A DNA stretch of 64,000 nt from positions 558,001 through 622,000 of the forward strand of contig NZ_FOIK01000002.1 in the NCBI RefSeq assembly GCF_900111565.1. Reading direction: 5' to 3'. The translations under genes and the position numbers were made by a program. The notes under the pieces were generated by a model. It saw only the letters and a program-made list of their open reading frames with translations, ran no database searches and had not been told where the DNA came from. Source of the DNA: Paenibacillus sp. NFR01 (GTDB lineage Bacteria; Bacillota; Bacilli; Paenibacillales; Paenibacillaceae). Of this stretch, positions 8,299 to 16,983 are shown piece by piece; the first letter of the stretch is position 1; every line of letters starts with the position of its first letter.

Positions 8299-8791
8299 GT
8301 TCATCCTGATTTCCCCATTTCGTCTGAAGGGCCTGGCATACCTCGCCGTACCGCTCCCCGATTCCCGTCACCGTAATGAGCCGTTCATCCGGCCCCGTCG
8401 TTTCGATGCCGATCTGCAGCCGCTCCTGCGGCAGCAAATCCTCGATTATGCTGCTCCATTCCACCAAACTGACGCCTTGCCCGTAAAAATATTCATCCAG
8501 CCCAAGCTCGTCCGCTTCCGCCAAAGAAATACGGTAAACGTCCATATGGTACAGCGGCAAGCGGCCTTCATATTCCTTTATGATCGTAAACGTAGGGCTG
8601 CTGACAATCCCAGCCACGCCCAAATGGCGGGCGTAACTCTGGGAGAATGCCGTTTTCCCCGCGCCAAGGTCGCCGTCCAGGCCGATGACCATGCCGCCGA
8701 AGGAAAGTCCGGCAAGCGCTTCTGCAAGCCGCTGCGTATCTTGCAAGCCGAAGGAACGGTAGGTGAACACCGTTTCCGAGTAATTATTCAA
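8288..8791 (-). CDS. tsaE: tRNA threonylcarbamoyladenosine synthesis ATPase TsaE
   Basis: Small P-loop ATPase required for turnover of the TsaBDE complex. Walker A GDLGAGKTAFSQ, the SSPTFTIIKEY motif and LYHMDVYR are all present. The frame stays open to a TTG at 8836 with an ATG at 8815, but neither has a good ribosome binding site. The TTG at 8791 follows AAGGGTGG by ten bases and aligns with the family N-terminus, giving 167 residues; the start remains uncertain within these three. It is the first gene of the operon. No clear promoter was found upstream. Confidence 0.9.
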   Translation of the reverse strand: MNNYSETVFTYRSFGLQDTQRLAEALAGLSFGGMVIGLDGDLGAGKTAFSQSYARHLGVAGIVSSPTFTIIKEYEGRLPLYHMDVYRISLAEADELGLDEYFYGQGVSLVEWSSIIEDLLPQERLQIGIETTGPDERLITVTGIGERYGEVCQALQTKWGNQDEHEK

Positions 8792-8997
8792 ACCGCAACT
8801 ACCACCCTTTTTCATGTCTTTTACCGGGATTAACAATACTTTTAATTATATCGGCATGACAGTTGCGCCGCAACAGCAGAGGGAACCGCAGTTCAAAGTT
8901 ACGGCACAGGGACACCGCTCGAGCAACGCCAACTTCAGTCCGCAGAGGGGGAGAACTCCCGGTCTTCTTCCCAACTGTACAGCAACGGATGATCCCG

Positions 8998-9382
8998 TAA
9001 CGGACACAGGAGCCGATACTTCTCGAAAAATACTGCTTTCTGCGACCTTGCGGACCTGCGGATCTGCGAACCTGAGGGCTGTTATTCCCTCCAAAACGTC
9101 TGGATTATCGCGGTACACTTGCAATGTTTCTGACATCAATCTCGTCACCACATGGTTACACGCAGCACGCCGGATACCTCCCAATCCTCCTACGCTCTTA
9201 ACGGACATGGGAGCCGTTATTTCGCCCAAAACGCGTAATAAATGGAACTAACGGACCTGAGAGACGCTATTTCCTTGCAGAGGGCTGATTTCAAGCGTTA
9301 TGGAAGGCATTAACGGCTTTGATGTCCGTTAGACTGGGAAATAGGCCTATTTCCTGCAAATAGCGACGCTCATGTCCGTTAG
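8998..9382. repeat. Array of dispersed intergenic repeat, family 1 (six units)
   Basis: The gene-free stretch 8792-9594 contains repeated words of the form TAACGGAC, N, TGAG, then a C-rich pair, CGNTATTT and an A-rich end. Forward copies start at 8998, 9066 (degenerate), 9199 and 9249; inverted copies lie at 9311-9332 and 9352-9382. In the copies at 9199 and 9311, TAACGG and CCGTTA form a 6-bp stem around a 9-base loop. The same unit recurs at 28938-29067. A 127-codon open frame across this array (8846-9229, minus) is probably only a by-product of the repeats. I see no other gene here. Confidence 0.75.
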
Positions 9383-9466
9383 AACACGAAGCCGGGGTCA
9401 AGCCGCAAATCAGGGCGGCATTAAACCTCACCGGGTCAGCCAATCGCGCCCCCTATTTTCCTGAGA

Positions 9467-9497
9467 CAAAAAAAGCCCGGCGGTTTCCCGCCCAGGC
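9467..9497 (-). terminator. Intrinsic terminator downstream of sspH
   Basis: Minus-strand hairpin GCCTGGGCGG / CCGCCGGGC with GAAA loop followed by seven T. It lies about 100 bases after the sspH stop; 9498-9594 has no other recognised signal. Confidence 0.75.
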
Positions 9498-9594
9498 CAT
9501 TTTTGCTATATTTGCAGTTCAGCCGTCCTCCGACTCTCGTGCGTGTATCCGGCTTGGTCTTTGATAGCCGCCCGATGCGAGCGGTATTTTCCGG

Positions 9595-9774
9595 TTAGCC
9601 TTCCTCCAGCCGCTCGACGCCCACTGTATGCGTATTGGTCGGCCGCGAGCCTACCTGTACGGTAGCCATCTTATTGGCTTCGTCCACATGCTCGATCCAG
9701 ACCGGCTCGCCGTCCAAATGAACGGCAATCGTTTCTTTCGAAGTGTAAATATCTTTTGCGCGTTTCACGTCCAC
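9595..9774 (-). CDS. sspH: H-type small acid-soluble spore protein
   Basis: A 59-residue spore-core protein of the SspH family. From the GTG at 9774 it reads MDVKRAKDIYTSKETIAVHL and then GEPVWIEHVDE, and ends in VGVERLEEG; the pattern of an MNxxRAKxI start, GxPVWI centre and ELEE-like end is characteristic, and 59 residues is the family length. A longer form from the ATG at 9795 is possible, but AAGGGAG lies ten bases before the GTG. Made in the developing spore in related species. It follows a small acidic gene by 42 bases and probably shares its transcript. Confidence 0.88.
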   Translation of the reverse strand: MDVKRAKDIYTSKETIAVHLDGEPVWIEHVDEANKMATVQVGSRPTNTHTVGVERLEEG

Positions 9775-9816
9775 CTTATCGTTGCTCCCTTCCAATTTAG
9801 TCGGCGGCCAGCGCCG

Positions 9817-10002
9817 TTACTCGATTTCCGGCAGCGACGATTCGATCGTCGCTTCGGCATCCAGCCGCTGCGCTTCAGCAGCATCCTCTGTCTCGTTCTC
9901 CGGCCGGGCCGTAATGCTGGCCCAATCTACCGCCTCCGCCGGAATGTCCTGCTCGGAGAGGGCATCCAGCGCGTCGGAAATGGCATGCTCGTCTTCTCTC
10001 AC
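9817..10002 (-). CDS. Small acidic hypothetical protein upstream of sspH
   Basis: A 61-residue protein with no family I recognise: MREDEHAISDALDALSEQDI followed by a strongly acidic, Ala/Glu-rich tail and no membrane segment. The GTG start at 10002 is preceded by GGAGG at seven bases, a strong site that makes the gene credible. It is the leading gene of a probable two-gene unit with sspH and diverges from ku; a role in the spore is only inferred from position. Confidence 0.6.
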   Translation of the reverse strand: MREDEHAISDALDALSEQDIPAEAVDWASITARPENETEDAAEAQRLDAEATIESSLPEIE

Positions 10003-10093
10003 GTCTGCGCCTCCATTTGCTTATTGTGCAGCGGTTTTATTTTTTCCCATTCCAAACAAATAATGCGGCAGGCTAGAAGTCGCCCTTCCAACC

Positions 10094-10100
10094 CATACTA
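10094..10100 (+). promoter_or_regulatory. Possible forespore (sigma-G/F type) -10 element before ku
   Basis: CATACTA, a perfect match to the sigma-G/sigma-F -10 consensus CATnnTA, lies 34 bases before the ku start. The bases 17-18 upstream do not make a good -35, so this is weak evidence alone; the neighbouring spore gene and the known forespore expression of Ku/LigD in B. subtilis make it plausible. Confidence 0.35.
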
Positions 10101-10133
10101 AACCAAAGCACTTATCGTCAGGAGGCGAACGCC

Positions 10134-11096
10134 ATGCATACGGTCTGGAAGGGAGCGATCAGCTTCGGGCTGGTCCATGTTCCCGTCAAAATGTTCTCCG
10201 CTACGGAGGACAAGGATATCTCGCTGCGTTACATCCATAAGGAATGCGGCAGCCCGCTGTCGTACGTCCGCAAATGTCCGGTATGCGACAAGGAGGTCGC
10301 GTGGGAGGAAATCGGCAAAGGCTACGAATATGAAAAAGGCAAATTCGTGCTGTTCGACAAGGACGAGCTGGAGCAATTGACCGAGGAAAGCAGCAAAAAT
10401 ATAACGATTCTCGATTTTGTGGATTTGCAGGAGATCGACCCGATCTACTTCCAAAAGACGTATTACCTGTCACCCGATCAGGCCGGGTCAAACGCCTACC
10501 GGCTGCTGATGGAGGCCATGCGCCAAACGGGTAAAATCGGCATCGCCAAAATCTCCATCCGCTCCAAGAGCAGCCTTGCCGCCATCCGCGTGCTGGCTGA
10601 CTGCCTGGCCATCGAAACGATCTTCTATCCGGACGAAGTCCGGCCGGTCTCCCAGGTTCCCGGCTTGCCGGAACCGGGAGCCGTGAACGACAAGGAGCTG
10701 GAGATGGCCAAGCTGCTGATCTCCCAGCTGTCCACACCGTTCGAGCCGGCCAAATACACGGATGATTACCGGCAGCGGATGCTGGATCTGATCTCCCACA
10801 AAATCGCCGGCGAGGAGTTCCACATCGCCCCGGCGAAGCAGGAGAGCAGCGTCATCGATCTAATGGCGGCGCTGCAGGCCAGCATCGAGGCAGTCCAGCA
10901 CATTCCCGCCGATCCCGGCACCGCTCCCGCCGCCGCGAAGCCAGCGGCGAAACGCAAAGCCGGCACTAAAGCCAAGACGGCTGCACCGGATGTACCTGCC
11001 GGAACGGCGGTCATGAACGAGGCCACCGGCCCGATTCCGGTCATTGTGCCGAAGCGCAAACGGACAAGCGCCAAAACGAAAGATACGGTTTCGTAA
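10134..11096 (+). CDS. ku: Non-homologous end-joining protein Ku
   Basis: Ku binds DNA double-strand ends and recruits the LigD activities. The 320-residue protein starts MHTVWKGAISFGLVHVPVKM, the bacterial Ku signature, and keeps the beta-barrel core through about residue 260. A Lys/Ala/Pro-rich, strongly basic C-terminal tail (about 265-320) is typical of the DNA-binding extension. CAGGAGGCGA lies at a good distance before the ATG. It is first in ku, ligase, polymerase, with an 11-base gap to the ligase. Confidence 0.96.
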   Translation: MHTVWKGAISFGLVHVPVKMFSATEDKDISLRYIHKECGSPLSYVRKCPVCDKEVAWEEIGKGYEYEKGKFVLFDKDELEQLTEESSKNITILDFVDLQEIDPIYFQKTYYLSPDQAGSNAYRLLMEAMRQTGKIGIAKISIRSKSSLAAIRVLADCLAIETIFYPDEVRPVSQVPGLPEPGAVNDKELEMAKLLISQLSTPFEPAKYTDDYRQRMLDLISHKIAGEEFHIAPAKQESSVIDLMAALQASIEAVQHIPADPGTAPAAAKPAAKRKAGTKAKTAAPDVPAGTAVMNEATGPIPVIVPKRKRTSAKTKDTVS

Positions 11097-11107
11097 GGGA
11101 CCCGGCG

Positions 11108-12061
11108 ATGAAACTGAAGCCGCTTGTTCCCTTTGAACCCGTACTGGCGACCGGACTGCCGGCAGGGGACCCGTGGATCGCCCAGCTCAAATGGGACGGC
11201 GTAAGAATGTTGTCTTATTTCGACGGCAGCGAAGCCGCGCTGGTGAACCGGCGGGGCAATCCCCGTACGCTACAGTACCCTGAGCTGGCAAAGCCTGCAA
11301 GCTACTGCCGGGCCCAATCCTGCATTCTGGACGGCGAAATTATTGCCCTTGAAAGCGGGAAGCCGTCCTTTCACGAGATCATGCGCCGGGACAGTCTGAA
11401 GATAGAGTCCGCCATCCGGGCCACGGCTCCGCGCATTCCCGTTTTGTATATGGTGTTCGATATCCTGTATTGCGACGGGGTATGGCTGCTCGATCAGCCG
11501 CTGTCCGTACGCCAGCAAATGCTCGGCGAACACCTGCTTCCGCATCCGCATGTGCAGAACGTACCGAGCTATACGAATCCCGCAGAATTGTTCGCTGCGG
11601 CGCAAAAGGCCGGCCTTGAAGGCATCGTGTGCAAAGATACCGGCAGTACGTATACTCCCGGAGGCAAAGACAAGCGTTGGCAGAAACGCAAAAACATCCT
11701 TGATGTAACCGCAGTCGCCGGCGGTGTTACCTTCCGCGACGGCATCGTTAATGCTCTGCTGTTCGGCCTGTACGATGGGGCGGGCCGCCTGCATTATATC
11801 GGCCATGCCGGAGCAGGAAAGCTGACCGTCCAGGACTGGCGGGCGCTGACCGAAGAAGCGCGCCGTCTGGCGATCGGGCAGATGCCGTTCGTAAATACGC
11901 CGGAACGCAGCAAGGATGCGTTATGGATCGCGCCGGAGCTGGTATTCAAGCTCCACTTTCTGGAATGGAACCCGTCGGGAACTTTACGCCAGCCCGTCAT
12001 TCAAGCACAGGTCAATCAATCGCCGAAGCAATGCCTGCTCGAAGCACGCGAAAGGGGGTAA
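11108..12061 (+). CDS. ATP-dependent DNA ligase, LigD-type ligase domain as separate protein
   Basis: The 317-residue protein has the nucleotidyl-transferase motif I as KWDGVR (about 27-32), ILDGEIIAL (motif III), LEGIVCKD (motif IV) and KRWQKRKN (motif V), followed by an OB-fold, so it seals nicks using ATP. It resembles the ligase half of LigD and has no fused polymerase or nuclease domain. The polymerase gene begins three bases after its stop, so the pair would act together with Ku. Confidence 0.93.
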   Translation: MKLKPLVPFEPVLATGLPAGDPWIAQLKWDGVRMLSYFDGSEAALVNRRGNPRTLQYPELAKPASYCRAQSCILDGEIIALESGKPSFHEIMRRDSLKIESAIRATAPRIPVLYMVFDILYCDGVWLLDQPLSVRQQMLGEHLLPHPHVQNVPSYTNPAELFAAAQKAGLEGIVCKDTGSTYTPGGKDKRWQKRKNILDVTAVAGGVTFRDGIVNALLFGLYDGAGRLHYIGHAGAGKLTVQDWRALTEEARRLAIGQMPFVNTPERSKDALWIAPELVFKLHFLEWNPSGTLRQPVIQAQVNQSPKQCLLEARERG

Positions 12062-12064
12062 GCC

Positions 12065-12949
12065 ATGCCGACGACCGTAAAAGGCAGTATTGTCGTTGCC
12101 GGCCGGGAACTGGACATCACCAATCCGGACAAGCCGTTATGGCCGGAAGCCGGCATTACGAAGCGCATTTATTTGCAAAAGCTTGCCGCGCTCTCCCCTT
12201 ATCTGCTGCGGTATTGCCGTGACCGCCTGCTAACGGTGATCCGTTATCCGCACGGCGTCTCCGGGATGTCCTTCTACCAGAAAAACGCGCCCCAGCCGCT
12301 GCCGGATTTTGTCCGCACCGCCGTGCATGACGGAATTACCTACATTGTGCTGGAGGGGCTGCCGGAGCTGCTGTGGCTGGGCAATCTGGCCGCATTGGAG
12401 TTCCATCCCTCCCTGCATTATGTCGGCAGCGAGCTCCCCTGCGAATGGATGATCGATCTGGATCCTTCCCTGGAAGTGGAGCCGCGGATCATGGAGGCCG
12501 CCTATCTCGTGGGCGAAGTGTTAAAATCGCTGGGCCTTGCCTCCGTGCCCAAAACTTCCGGCGCCACCGGGGTGCAGATCATCGTCCCTGTCCGATCGGG
12601 CGTAACTTTTGAGGATCTGCGCAAAGTCGGGCATCTGGTCGGCCGTTATGTTACCGAGAAACATCCGCAGCTGTTTACGCTGGAGCGGCTCAAGAAAAAC
12701 CGCGGCGATAAAATCTACTTCGACTACCTGCAGCATTACGGCGGCAAAACACTGGCCGCGCCTTACACGCCGCGCGCGCGTCCGCTGGCGACAGTCTCCA
12801 CGCCGCTGCTGTGGGAAGAGGTATCGCGGAATGTCTCGCCCACCGATTTCCATCTTCTCAACATTGAGAAGCGCCTGGAGACGCTGGGCGATCTGATCGC
12901 TGCCGTTCCGCCCCAGCCGGTCGAAGAGATCGTATCCCGGCTGCGGTAA
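12065..12949 (+). CDS. LigD-type polymerase (archaeo-eukaryotic primase family) as separate protein
   Basis: A 294-residue stand-alone LigD polymerase domain that would fill and extend DNA ends during end joining. It has the family start RELDITNPDKPLWPE, the MSFYQKNAP segment, and the metal-binding WMIDLDPS (Asp pair) with KTSGATGVQI. In B. subtilis the ligase and polymerase are one polypeptide; here a 3-base gap and new start codon separate them. It is the last gene of the operon, before a strong hairpin. Confidence 0.93.
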   Translation: MPTTVKGSIVVAGRELDITNPDKPLWPEAGITKRIYLQKLAALSPYLLRYCRDRLLTVIRYPHGVSGMSFYQKNAPQPLPDFVRTAVHDGITYIVLEGLPELLWLGNLAALEFHPSLHYVGSELPCEWMIDLDPSLEVEPRIMEAAYLVGEVLKSLGLASVPKTSGATGVQIIVPVRSGVTFEDLRKVGHLVGRYVTEKHPQLFTLERLKKNRGDKIYFDYLQHYGGKTLAAPYTPRARPLATVSTPLLWEEVSRNVSPTDFHLLNIEKRLETLGDLIAAVPPQPVEEIVSRLR

Positions 12950-12982
12950 GTTACGCGGACTCCCCCTATTCTGCCCTGAAAT

Positions 12983-13023
12983 GCAATAAACCCGCATGCC
13001 GGCTTCGGCTGCGGGTTTATTGC
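12983..13023. terminator. Hairpin between convergent ligD-polymerase and yitT genes
   Basis: A perfect 14-bp stem GCAATAAACCCGCA / TGCGGGTTTATTGC closes an inner GCCGGCTTCGGC stem-loop. There is no long T tail beyond the stem, but the AT-rich outer arm and the convergent position suggest a bidirectional terminator. Confidence 0.65.
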
Positions 13024-13096
13024 GTGGTTAATGATTCTTCTTCCGTAAAAATACCTTCCTTCATCCACGCCGCCCGTAGCTTTGTGAGGGCAGCTG

Positions 13097-14005
13097 CTAA
13101 TGGATTGCTTTTTTCTTAAAGCGTCCGCCTTTGACATCATGGATGTTGCCGATAGCGACAAATGCTTCAGAATCCCAATCCTCGACAATAGACTTAAGTT
13201 TGGCTTCCTCCAAACGGGTGATGACGACGAAAATCACCTTTTTGTTATCGCCGGAAAAACCGCCTTCGCCATCCAGATACGTTACACCGCGTCCCAGACG
13301 CTCCGTCAATGCTTCGCCGATATCGCGGAATTTATCGCTGATGATCCAGACCGATTTCGATTGGTCCAGACCTTCCAAAGTTACGTCGATCACTTTAAAA
13401 GCAATGTAGTAGGCAATCAGGGAGAACATCGCATTGTTCCAGCCGAAGACGAAACCTGCGCTGGAGAGAATGAACAGGTTGCAGAACATCACAACTTCGC
13501 CGACGGAAAACGGCATCCGTTTGGCTACAATGATCGCAACGATTTCCGTTCCGTCCAGCGAGCCGCCATACCGGACGACCAGACCGACGCCGACGCCGAG
13601 AATGACCCCGCCGAAGACGGCCGCAAGCAGCGGTTCCCCGGTCATCGGAGCTACCGGATGCAGAAGCTGCGTACCGATGGACATCAGGATAACGGCGAAC
13701 AAAGTGGATAAGGCAAAGGTTTTACCGATTTGTTTGTAACCGATAATGAGAAACGGGAGGTTCAGCAAGGTCAAGAGAATACCGAGGGGAATGCCAAAAA
13801 TATGGGACAGCATAATCGAAATGCCGGTGATGCCGCCGTCGATCAGATGATTGGGGACTAGGAAAATTTCAAGGGCGACCGACATCATAGCAGCGCCGAT
13901 AATCAGCATTACGATGCGCTGGGCCAGCCTTGCAGCCCTGACGTTGGCGGGAATTTGCGGCTTCTTCTGCTCATCGTTCGTCAACATTTGTTCCATTACA
14001 GTCAT
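13097..14005 (-). CDS. YitT family membrane protein with DUF2179 domain
   Basis: A 302-residue integral membrane protein with about five to six hydrophobic segments in residues 25-205 (for example IVMLIIGAAMMSVALEIFLV, GIPLGILLTLLNLPFLI and VFGGVILGVGVGLVV), and a soluble C-terminal DUF2179 domain (from about 220) with VIFVVITRLEEAKLKSIV. The function of the family is unknown. The ATG at 14005 follows AAGGGGGAG and is preferred to the open frame reaching 14038. It is a single gene; 14039-14184 contains only a long-looped inverted repeat AGAGCGCT (14119-14126 / 14148-14155) that may terminate cls. Confidence 0.88.
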   Translation of the reverse strand: MTVMEQMLTNDEQKKPQIPANVRAARLAQRIVMLIIGAAMMSVALEIFLVPNHLIDGGITGISIMLSHIFGIPLGILLTLLNLPFLIIGYKQIGKTFALSTLFAVILMSIGTQLLHPVAPMTGEPLLAAVFGGVILGVGVGLVVRYGGSLDGTEIVAIIVAKRMPFSVGEVVMFCNLFILSSAGFVFGWNNAMFSLIAYYIAFKVIDVTLEGLDQSKSVWIISDKFRDIGEALTERLGRGVTYLDGEGGFSGDNKKVIFVVITRLEEAKLKSIVEDWDSEAFVAIGNIHDVKGGRFKKKAIH

Positions 14006-14184
14006 AGAACTCCCCCTTATGAATATTGGATGAATCAAGATTAATGAATGCTGCTCGCCTGCGAGCTTATTTAATCTTATTCTCTATACCCTATATTATA
14101 GCATAAAAGAGAGCTAAAGAGCGCTAAAACGTGACTTGAACATATTCAGCGCTCTGAAATAGAAGGATTAACCCGCTTTTTTCG

Positions 14185-15615
14185 TCATAAAAGGGGCGAT
14201 AAGAGCTGACAAAGACTTTGGATGAGCTTGACTTTCCTGCCTCGCTGTTTAAATATTTGCGGGTCGATCCACTCGCTGTCGCCGAGGTCCCGTTCGAAGG
14301 CAGCGGCGAGACCTTTGACGGTATCTGGGGAAAACAGCAGCGCCGTCAATTCAAAGTTCGAATAGAAGCTGCGCATGTCCAGATTGGCACTGCCGACTGC
14401 GGCGAACAGCCCGTCCACGATCATCACCTTGGCATGCATAAAGCCGGCCGTATAGCGGTAAAACTTCACTCCGGCATCCTGCAGGTTATCCAGATACGCC
14501 AGCGAAGCCTGATAAACCAGCGGATTATCCGGCTTGGCCGGAATCAGGATCCGCACGTCTGCTCCTTTCATAACCGCATTTTTCAGTGCCCGGCTGATCG
14601 CCGGATCGGGAATAAAATACGGAGTCGTCATCCACAGCCTCTCCTTGGCCTCGCTGATGGCCGTAAAGAACATTTCCTGGCTGGCGTCGATCGCCCCTTC
14701 CGGACCTCCGGCGACGACTAGCACTTCTTCCTGCTCCTTGCAGTCATGCGCAGGAAAAAATCGCGGATGGCTCATGCAATCGCCTGCCGCCAGGCGCCAG
14801 TCTTTGATGAAGATATACTGCAGATGGTAAACGCTGTCGCCTTCAAGCTGCAGATGGGTATCCCGCCATGGACCGATCTTCGGATCTATGCCCAAATACT
14901 CGTCCCCGATATTGAGTCCCCCGGTAAATCCGACTTTACCGTCGACCACAAGGATTTTCCGGTGATTGCGGAAATTAAAGCGCCGCTCCAGCAGCGCCAG
15001 CAGCGGCGGAAGAAACAGGTGAACCTCCGCGCCGGCCTGCCGCAGCGGCTGCAGAAATTTTCGTCCCAGCCCATGGCTGCCAAGCCCGTCGCAGAGCAGT
15101 CTGACCCTGACGCCCTGGCGGGCTTTGCGGATCAAGGCATCCCGGAACTTCAAGCCGGTTGCGTCCGCGCGGAAGATATAAAACTCCATATGTATCGTCT
15201 CATGCGCCGCTTCGATCGCTTCCAGCATGGCGGCATACGCCTCCTGCGCGCTGCCGAGCACCCGGCTGCGATTCCGGGCAGTGACGGCGCTTCCGGACAA
15301 ACCGGTCAACAGGCGGAGCAGTTCTCCCCGCGCGGCCATTGGACGGTTCAGGCTGTCCGAAGCCTCCTTTATCGGCGTGATCTTCCCGGCTACGTGGGAG
15401 CGGATTTCGCGGAGCAGCGGCGCTCCCCGGCGCCGGATCCGCCGGTTATGCCAATACGCGGCGCCTAGAAAATAATAAAACGCCAGTCCGAGCGGAGGGC
15501 AGCAGAACGAAAGAAACAGCCAGGCCAGCGCCCGTTCCGGACGGCGGTATTCCAGAAGCAGAATCGCCAGCAGCTGCGCGATAAACAGGGATAATATCAA
15601 AATTGCGGTGATCAT
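14185..15615 (-). CDS. cls: Cardiolipin synthase
   Basis: A phospholipase D superfamily enzyme that joins two phosphatidylglycerols into cardiolipin at the membrane. The 476-residue protein has two N-terminal membrane segments (about 1-21 and 28-50), then two HKD motifs: HRKILVVDG (His218) and HAKVMIVDG (His394), each followed by a GG/GSANLD pattern. The upstream TTG at 15633 lies inside the ribosome binding site GAGGGGGGAG, so the ATG at 15615 is used. Confidence 0.95.
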   Translation of the reverse strand: MITAILILSLFIAQLLAILLLEYRRPERALAWLFLSFCCPPLGLAFYYFLGAAYWHNRRIRRRGAPLLREIRSHVAGKITPIKEASDSLNRPMAARGELLRLLTGLSGSAVTARNRSRVLGSAQEAYAAMLEAIEAAHETIHMEFYIFRADATGLKFRDALIRKARQGVRVRLLCDGLGSHGLGRKFLQPLRQAGAEVHLFLPPLLALLERRFNFRNHRKILVVDGKVGFTGGLNIGDEYLGIDPKIGPWRDTHLQLEGDSVYHLQYIFIKDWRLAAGDCMSHPRFFPAHDCKEQEEVLVVAGGPEGAIDASQEMFFTAISEAKERLWMTTPYFIPDPAISRALKNAVMKGADVRILIPAKPDNPLVYQASLAYLDNLQDAGVKFYRYTAGFMHAKVMIVDGLFAAVGSANLDMRSFYSNFELTALLFSPDTVKGLAAAFERDLGDSEWIDPQIFKQRGRKVKLIQSLCQLLSPLL

Positions 15616-15784
15616 TTGCTCCCCCCTCGCCAAATCAAATGCAGACTATTACAGGTTTTGCCCGAACGCATCCACTTTATTCAGGCAGCGGTAGTCATGT
15701 TGGGCCAAGGCATGGAATACATAGAATAGTAGGACACTTGCCGGAGAGTAAAAGGCGGCCGTCCGGCCGCAGAAAGGAGAAGCT

Positions 15785-16942
15785 ATGAAACGTCAGCCGG
15801 ATCATAACCGGATTACATTGCTTGTCGTCCGCGATGCCGGGCGGCCCGTTCGGCAGCTCCAGCTATCCAAACCGATGGCCCTTGCGCTGCCGGCGGCAGC
15901 CGCCCTCTCCATTTCCAGCCTCGTCACCTCCATGCATTATCATGCTTCCCGCTCGATCGCCGATCTCGAAGCGGAGGCGGCTGCGCTGTCCCTGACCAAT
16001 ATGCAGATGGAAATCAAGGTGGCCGACAAAGAGCAGACCTTACAGCAGCTCCGCAGTCAGGTGACGGAATTATCGGAGGAAGCCGAGAACATTAAAGACA
16101 AGCTGAAAAACGTCAATGAGCTGGAGGCCAAGCTGCAATCTTTAATCGATCAGGAGCAGGAAGGCAGCAGCAAAGGCTCGGACAGCGACAGCGATACTAC
16201 GGCCCTCCAGGTCCCGGACGGCTCTGGCACCGTCTCGGCTGCCACACTTGCAATGAGTCCTGTTATCCAGTCCTCTGCCCTATCCGCCGTGCCCGCCATT
16301 CAATTCAGGCTCGGCCCGGTTTCCGCAGCGGTGGAGCATAATGTCACCCCGCAGGTGGGCGGCGAGTATGTCGCCGTTTACGAGCCACTGGAGCAGGCGC
16401 GGGAGACGAAAGACGATTTCGAGGACATCAACCGCATGCTTGACGAGATGGTAAGCAGCATCACGACCACAATCACCGAAGCCGAACAGGCCAACCGCCT
16501 GGAAGCCAGCCTGGCGGCCAAAAAAGCGCAGGCCGAAAAAGCGCGCCTGGCACCGGCGGTCATCTGGCCGACCAACTCCAGGGTCATCACCTCCAGCTTC
16601 GGTTACCGCACCGACCCGTTCAACGGTACCTCGGCCTATCATTCGGGCATCGACATCGCCGGCAAGATCGGAGATCCGGTGTACGCGGCCATGGACGGCG
16701 TCATCGTGGCTGCGGACCAGATGAGCGCCAGAGGCAAATATATCATCATCCAGCATAAAAACGGCCTGCAAACCTGGTACATGCATCTGAATAAGATGAT
16801 CGTTACCGCCGGCGATACCGTAAAAAAAGGCGAGCAAATCGGCCTGCTGGGCAATACCGGCCGCAGCACCGGCCCTCATCTCCATTTTCAGGTACTCAAA
16901 AACGACCAGGCGGTCAACCCGCTGGCCTATACCAAACCCTAA
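15785..16942 (+). CDS. M23 family metallopeptidase (LytM-type endopeptidase) with coiled coil
   Basis: A 385-residue envelope protein: short cytoplasmic N-terminus, membrane segment (about 31-48), coiled coil (about 55-125), a Ser/Asp-rich linker, a second helical stretch, and a C-terminal LytM domain. The zinc ligands are present: YHSGID (His286, Asp290) and HLHF (His365, His367). It should cleave peptide cross-bridges of peptidoglycan outside the cell. AGAAAGGAG precedes the ATG. A bactofilin gene begins 41 bases downstream, a pairing often linked to cell-shape control. Confidence 0.93.
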   Translation: MKRQPDHNRITLLVVRDAGRPVRQLQLSKPMALALPAAAALSISSLVTSMHYHASRSIADLEAEAAALSLTNMQMEIKVADKEQTLQQLRSQVTELSEEAENIKDKLKNVNELEAKLQSLIDQEQEGSSKGSDSDSDTTALQVPDGSGTVSAATLAMSPVIQSSALSAVPAIQFRLGPVSAAVEHNVTPQVGGEYVAVYEPLEQARETKDDFEDINRMLDEMVSSITTTITEAEQANRLEASLAAKKAQAEKARLAPAVIWPTNSRVITSSFGYRTDPFNGTSAYHSGIDIAGKIGDPVYAAMDGVIVAADQMSARGKYIIIQHKNGLQTWYMHLNKMIVTAGDTVKKGEQIGLLGNTGRSTGPHLHFQVLKNDQAVNPLAYTKP

Positions 16943-16983
16943 ACGGCCGGCCCCGGCCGGCTGAAATATCAGGAGGGATTCAC

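Noticed and set aside
8846..9229. A 127-codon minus-strand open frame
   Set aside because: It is spelled by the family 1 repeats and by low-complexity DNA, has no ribosome binding site and no domain.
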